64,000 bases of DNA from Actinokineospora sp. NBRC 105648 (GTDB lineage Bacteria; Actinomycetota; Actinomycetes; Mycobacteriales; Pseudonocardiaceae). Under the pieces are notes generated by a model. That model saw nothing but the letters and a program-made list of their open reading frames with translations, had not been told where the DNA came from and made no database searches. The translations under genes were made by a program, and so were the position numbers. Positions 63,928 through 64,000 of this stretch are shown in pieces; within the stretch, counting starts at the first letter, position 1; every line of letters begins with the position of its first letter. The stretch lies in NCBI RefSeq assembly GCF_030269645.1, contig NZ_BSTR01000022.1, positions 65,571 to 129,570 of the forward strand. Reading direction: 5' to 3'.

Positions 63928-64000
63928 GCTCGATCTAGTGAACTCGCTTCGTGCGGGGCCCCTAGAGCACCGCGGTGGTGAAAAAAGGGCGGGTGAAGGG
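63928..64000 (-). repeat. Palindromic element R10 (sense strand -), cut by window end
   Basis: The 73 visible bases match the 3' half of R3/R4 in reverse (outer arm, GAGCACCGCGG, GGGCGGGTGAAGGG). It forms an inverted pair with R9. Confidence 0.93.

Overview
The window is high-GC (about 70% by eye) actinomycete DNA, best matched by a Pseudonocardiaceae-type chromosome (Actinokineospora, Saccharothrix or Lentzea-like). This is inferred from codon use, frequent GTG starts, 4-nt GTGA/ATGA overlaps, and gene orders I recall from Mycobacterium tuberculosis. The 6.5-13.6 kb block matches Rv2228c-Rv2236c (RNase H/phosphatase, zinc-ribbon protein, Nif3, CobC-like aminotransferase, ptpA, SURF1, cobD). 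Most of 26-58 kb contains the Rv3199c-Rv3208 set (nudC, K+ channel, adnB, adnA, lipV, alkyltransferase-like, TIGR02569, moeZ, DUF3152, FasR-like regulator) with extra genes inserted. No database search was run, so all names rest on motif recognition.

Layout: 0-5.5 kb holds a truncated heme oxygenase, a divergent lysG/lysE pair, a secreted tripeptidyl-aminopeptidase-like hydrolase and a P450. 5.6-6.4 kb is gene-free, with a tRNA-like gene and repeats. 6.5-13.6 kb is the cobalamin/ptpA/SURF1 block. 13.7-21.7 kb is a complete four-gene Wadjet-type locus (JetABCD) followed by an IS30 remnant and a 21-bp minisatellite. 22.9-25.5 kb is a gluconate operon with its repressor. 26-36.8 kb carries nudC, a split M16 peptidase pair, an LPxTG surface protein, a DUF2207 protein, a zinc peptidase and a K+ channel. 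36.8-37.7 kb is gene-free low-complexity DNA. 37.7-46.9 kb carries a KAP NTPase fused to a ribosomal L7/L12 C-terminal domain, the AdnAB helicase-nuclease, a hydrolase and an ATL protein. 47-64 kb holds regulators, pirin, DUF1206, MoeZ, DUF3152, a PP2C phosphatase with a possible FHA-like partner, hydrolases, an AurF-like diiron oxygenase and TetR regulators.

The most unusual signal is a family of about 140-bp palindromic elements: eight full copies, one 47-bp deletion derivative and one copy cut by the window end. All are intergenic. They start GCTCGA and end TCGAGC, and fold into nested stems whose sequences differ between copies by matched changes on both arms. Nearly all non-Watson-Crick pairs are G-U when read on one strand, as expected of an RNA. 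Several occur as inverted pairs around a conserved spacer and next to short REP-like modules. Two class II (Ser-like) tRNA genes with abnormal anticodon arms, possibly reading UAG and UGA, lie close to two of these elements.

Gene cooperation: JetABCD should act as a plasmid-defence condensin, although its JetD appears to lack a conserved motif glutamate. AdnAB handles double-strand-break ends and sits beside the KAP-L7/L12 fusion. GntR/GntK/GntP form a substrate-inducible gluconate module. The diiron oxygenase, a hydrolase and a divergent TetR regulator look like one regulated unit.
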